A DNA stretch of 64,000 nucleotides, taken from NCBI RefSeq assembly GCF_003864335.1, contig NZ_BEXA01000002.1, positions 407,656-471,655 on the forward strand. The letters are read 5' to 3'. Position numbers and translations under genes: made by a program. The stretch comes from Lentilactobacillus kosonis (lineage in GTDB: Bacteria > Bacillota > Bacilli > Lactobacillales > Lactobacillaceae). The notes beneath the pieces were generated by a model. That model ran no database searches. It worked only from the letters and a program-made list of their open reading frames with translations, and had not been told where the DNA came from. Positions 61,962-64,000 of this stretch are shown here, piece by piece; position 1 is the stretch's first letter, and the number at the start of each line of letters is the position of its first letter.

Positions 61962-62273
61962 CTAATCAGTATATTGATCAAGAATCTTCTTTAACTGTTC
62001 TTTTGAGTGATAGCCAACTACAGTGTCTACTACATCACCGTCTTTTTTAATTAACAACGTTGGAATACTCATAATTCCAAAAGATTGTGGTGTATTAGGA
62101 TTAGCATCGACATCCATCTTGTTGAACGTTACATCTTCCATCTCTGTAGCCAATTCCTCAACTACTGGAGATTGCATTCTACAAGGACCACACCAAGTTG
62201 CCCAAAAATCTGTTAAAGTGACGCCTTGAGCAGTATCGCTTTCGAATGTTTTATCGGTTGTTTCATTTACCAT
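61962..62273 (-). CDS. trxA: Thioredoxin
   Basis: A 103-residue disulfide reductase. The active site is in FWATWCGPCRMQSP (CGPC), and the cis-Pro lies in GIMSIPTLLIKKDG. AAAGGAGG precedes the ATG. It follows mutS2 with a short gap, the usual lactobacillar order. Confidence 0.98.
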   Translation of the reverse strand: MVNETTDKTFESDTAQGVTLTDFWATWCGPCRMQSPVVEELATEMEDVTFNKMDVDANPNTPQSFGIMSIPTLLIKKDGDVVDTVVGYHSKEQLKKILDQYTD

Positions 62274-62350
62274 AAAAGCTACCTCCTTTTAAATCCTCAC
62301 ATTATTGTAACAACAATTAACTGAAAAGCCAATTAATTGCACACAATTTA

Positions 62351-64000
62351 CTATTTAAATTTAACAACAGTTGAACCATCACCACCAGCGTTAGGAGCAG
62401 AGTAACCAAAGCTTGCCACTCGCGGATGACTCTTCAAAAACTCATTAACTCCATTTCTCAGAGCACCAGTCCCTTTTCCATGAATAATTGTAACCGTTGG
62501 GTAACCTGCTAATAATGATGAATCAATGTAAGAATCTAATCGACTCATTGCCTCTTCATAACGCTCTCCACGCAAATCAAGAGTTGGCGAAATTCCACTG
62601 GAACGGGTCCGAGACACTCGAGTTTGGTACTTAGTCTTTTCCTCAGGAGTAGCTTGGCCTTTCTCCAAATCATTAGGGTCGATTTTCATCTTTAAGATTC
62701 CTAACTGAACTTCCCAAGAACCGTCTCGTTGCTGATCAATCAAGGTACCCCGTTGACCATATGATTTAACTAGCACTTCGTCACCCTTGTGGAAATCATG
62801 CTTCTTCTTTTCCCGTTTAAGCACTTTGTTTTTCTTGAGGTTAGGTGATACCTCTAAAGCATTCAAGGCCCCCTTAGCATCCATTAATTCATTTTCCTTA
62901 ACAGTTGCTTGGCTGGCTTGAGCTTGTTTTTTATGCAAATCATCAATGATTTCATCAGCTTGTTGTTTAGCAGTAGCAACAACTTGATTTGCTTCGATTT
63001 GAGCATTTTCAAATAGTTTTTGCTTACTAGTTTGATACTTTTCAAACTGTGACTTTAATTCTGCATGGAGTTCATTAGCTGATTTTAACTGACTTTCTAA
63101 ATCCTCAGCTTCAACCCGGGCTTTCCGGGTTTGTTCAGTTAACTCAGCAATCATGTTATTAATATCTTGATTAGCATCATCAGTATATGACCGGGCTTTT
63201 TCAATAATCGATTCCGACAAGCCAAGTTTCTCGGCAATGTTTAATGCGTTACTTTGACCTGGCACCCCAATCATTAACCGATAGGTTGGCTTCAACGTCT
63301 CAACGTCAAATTCCATTGAGGCATTAATAGTACTAGAACGCTCATAAGCAAATGCTTTCAATTCAGGATAATGTGTGGTCGCAATTAACTCTGATGATTT
63401 TGCTGCAATCGCATCAATAATAGCCATTGCTAAAGCTGCACCTTCCTTAGGGTCGGTACCGGCACCAAGCTCATCTAACAGTACTAATGATTTATCGGTA
63501 ATATTATCTAAAATAGAAATAATATTATCCAAATGAGAAGAGAACGTACTCAAGTTAGCTTCAATTGACTGATCATCACCAATATCGGCAAAAACATCAT
63601 CAAAGATACCAATTTGGCTCTCTTCATTAGCGGTAATAAATAACCCAGACTGTCCCATTAACTGAATCAATCCAATAGTCTTGATGGTAATTGTTTTACC
63701 ACCCGTATTAGGACCCGTTACGATGATTGAACGGTAATCTGTTCCAATTGTAATATCATTAGGTACAACTTTATTAATATCAATCAACGGATGACGAGCT
63801 TTTCGCAAACTCACTTCATTATCAATTGATAACATCGGTAATGTGGCTTTAATTTCGTGAGCATACTTTGCCTTAGCGTTAACAAAGTCTAAATGCCCCA
63901 TTAAATGCATATTATCCTTTAAGGTATCTGTATAAGGCCTAAGGCTCTCAGTTAATTCAATTAAAATTTTACGCTCTTCTTCACGCTCTGATAATTGAAG
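62351..64000 (-). CDS. mutS2: Endonuclease MutS2 (N-terminus beyond window)
   Basis: The C-terminal 549 residues of a MutS2 of normally about 785. The core ATPase has Walker A TGPNTGGKTITIKT and Walker B SLVLLDELGAGTDPKEG; a coiled coil follows (about 230-320 of the fragment) and a Smr nuclease domain ends it (LDLRGERYEEAMSRL, IHGKGTGALRNGV). The frame is open to the last base at 64000. MutS2 proteins restrict recombination or rescue collided ribosomes. Confidence 0.95.
   Translation of the reverse strand, partial: LQLSEREEERKILIELTESLRPYTDTLKDNMHLMGHLDFVNAKAKYAHEIKATLPMLSIDNEVSLRKARHPLIDINKVVPNDITIGTDYRSIIVTGPNTGGKTITIKTIGLIQLMGQSGLFITANEESQIGIFDDVFADIGDDQSIEANLSTFSSHLDNIISILDNITDKSLVLLDELGAGTDPKEGAALAMAIIDAIAAKSSELIATTHYPELKAFAYERSSTINASMEFDVETLKPTYRLMIGVPGQSNALNIAEKLGLSESIIEKARSYTDDANQDINNMIAELTEQTRKARVEAEDLESQLKSANELHAELKSQFEKYQTSKQKLFENAQIEANQVVATAKQQADEIIDDLHKKQAQASQATVKENELMDAKGALNALEVSPNLKKNKVLKREKKKHDFHKGDEVLVKSYGQRGTLIDQQRDGSWEVQLGILKMKIDPNDLEKGQATPEEKTKYQTRVSRTRSSGISPTLDLRGERYEEAMSRLDSYIDSSLLAGYPTVTIIHGKGTGALRNGVNEFLKSHPRVASFGYSAPNAGGDGSTVVKFK

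Overview
This 64 kb window is chromosomal DNA from a low-GC Gram-positive bacterium of the order Lactobacillales, most likely a member of the Lactobacillaceae. The evidence is the gene content and order: hrcA-grpE-dnaK-dnaJ-lepA behind a CIRCE operator, nusA-ylxR-ylxQ-infB-rbfA-truB-ribF, polC-proS-rseP-cdsA-uppS-frr-pyrH-tsf-rpsB, divergent ccpA/pepQ, a comG operon followed by a YtxK-like methyltransferase and ackA, a D-lactate dehydrogenase and a mevalonate-pathway HMG-CoA synthase. I cannot name the species from sequence alone. I count 71 protein genes, no rRNA, tRNA, insertion sequence, prophage or CRISPR array.

Layout. 1-5.5 kb: HAD phosphatase fragment, dtd, rsh, rsmE, prmA and an unknown small gene, all on the minus strand behind a recognisable promoter. 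5.6-6 kb: a lone unknown plus-strand gene. 6-12.9 kb: heat-shock operon. 12.9-20 kb: the nusA-infB ribosome and translation operon, read down to ribF. 20-32.9 kb: polC, proS, membrane-lipid and cell-wall precursor genes (rseP, cdsA, uppS), then frr, pyrH, tsf and rpsB. 33-39.5 kb: HAD hydrolase, D-LDH, trmN6/yazA, plsC, yneF, ynzC/lexA with an SOS box, and mvaS. 39.6-47.8 kb: pspC, the yunD-yutD-yutF-TIGR01906 cluster, an amino-acid permease, ackA and the methyltransferase. 47.8-51.3 kb: comG competence pseudopilus operon. 51.3-64 kb: yebC, a TetR/MFS pair, ccpA/pepQ, two stress-type membrane-associated proteins, mscS, a murI-rdgB-yfcE-cbpB cluster, yslB, trxA and the start of mutS2 (cut by the window edge).

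The dominant anomaly is frame integrity. By my reading 25 genes carry about 33 single-base indels, nearly all in or beside short homopolymers, and many are in genes a cell cannot lose (infB, nusA, proS, dnaK, frr, murI). In almost every case the protein resumes in the next frame with the expected family sequence. I therefore treat these as sequencing or assembly errors, not pseudogenes, and give full-span gene coordinates. Three tails (yunD, yutD, TIGR01906) are recovered only by reading through such indels.

I do not see a convincing new biological system. The most interesting non-gene signals are a pair of similar hairpins in front of rpsB and tsf that share a CCAATTTGG core, an inverted repeat that could hide the ribosome binding site of the CTG-started methyltransferase gene, and a perfect Shine-Dalgarno placed inside an annotated start so that the nearest downstream codons are AUU. 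Four small genes (at 5086, 5576, 29133 and 39245) are unknown to me.
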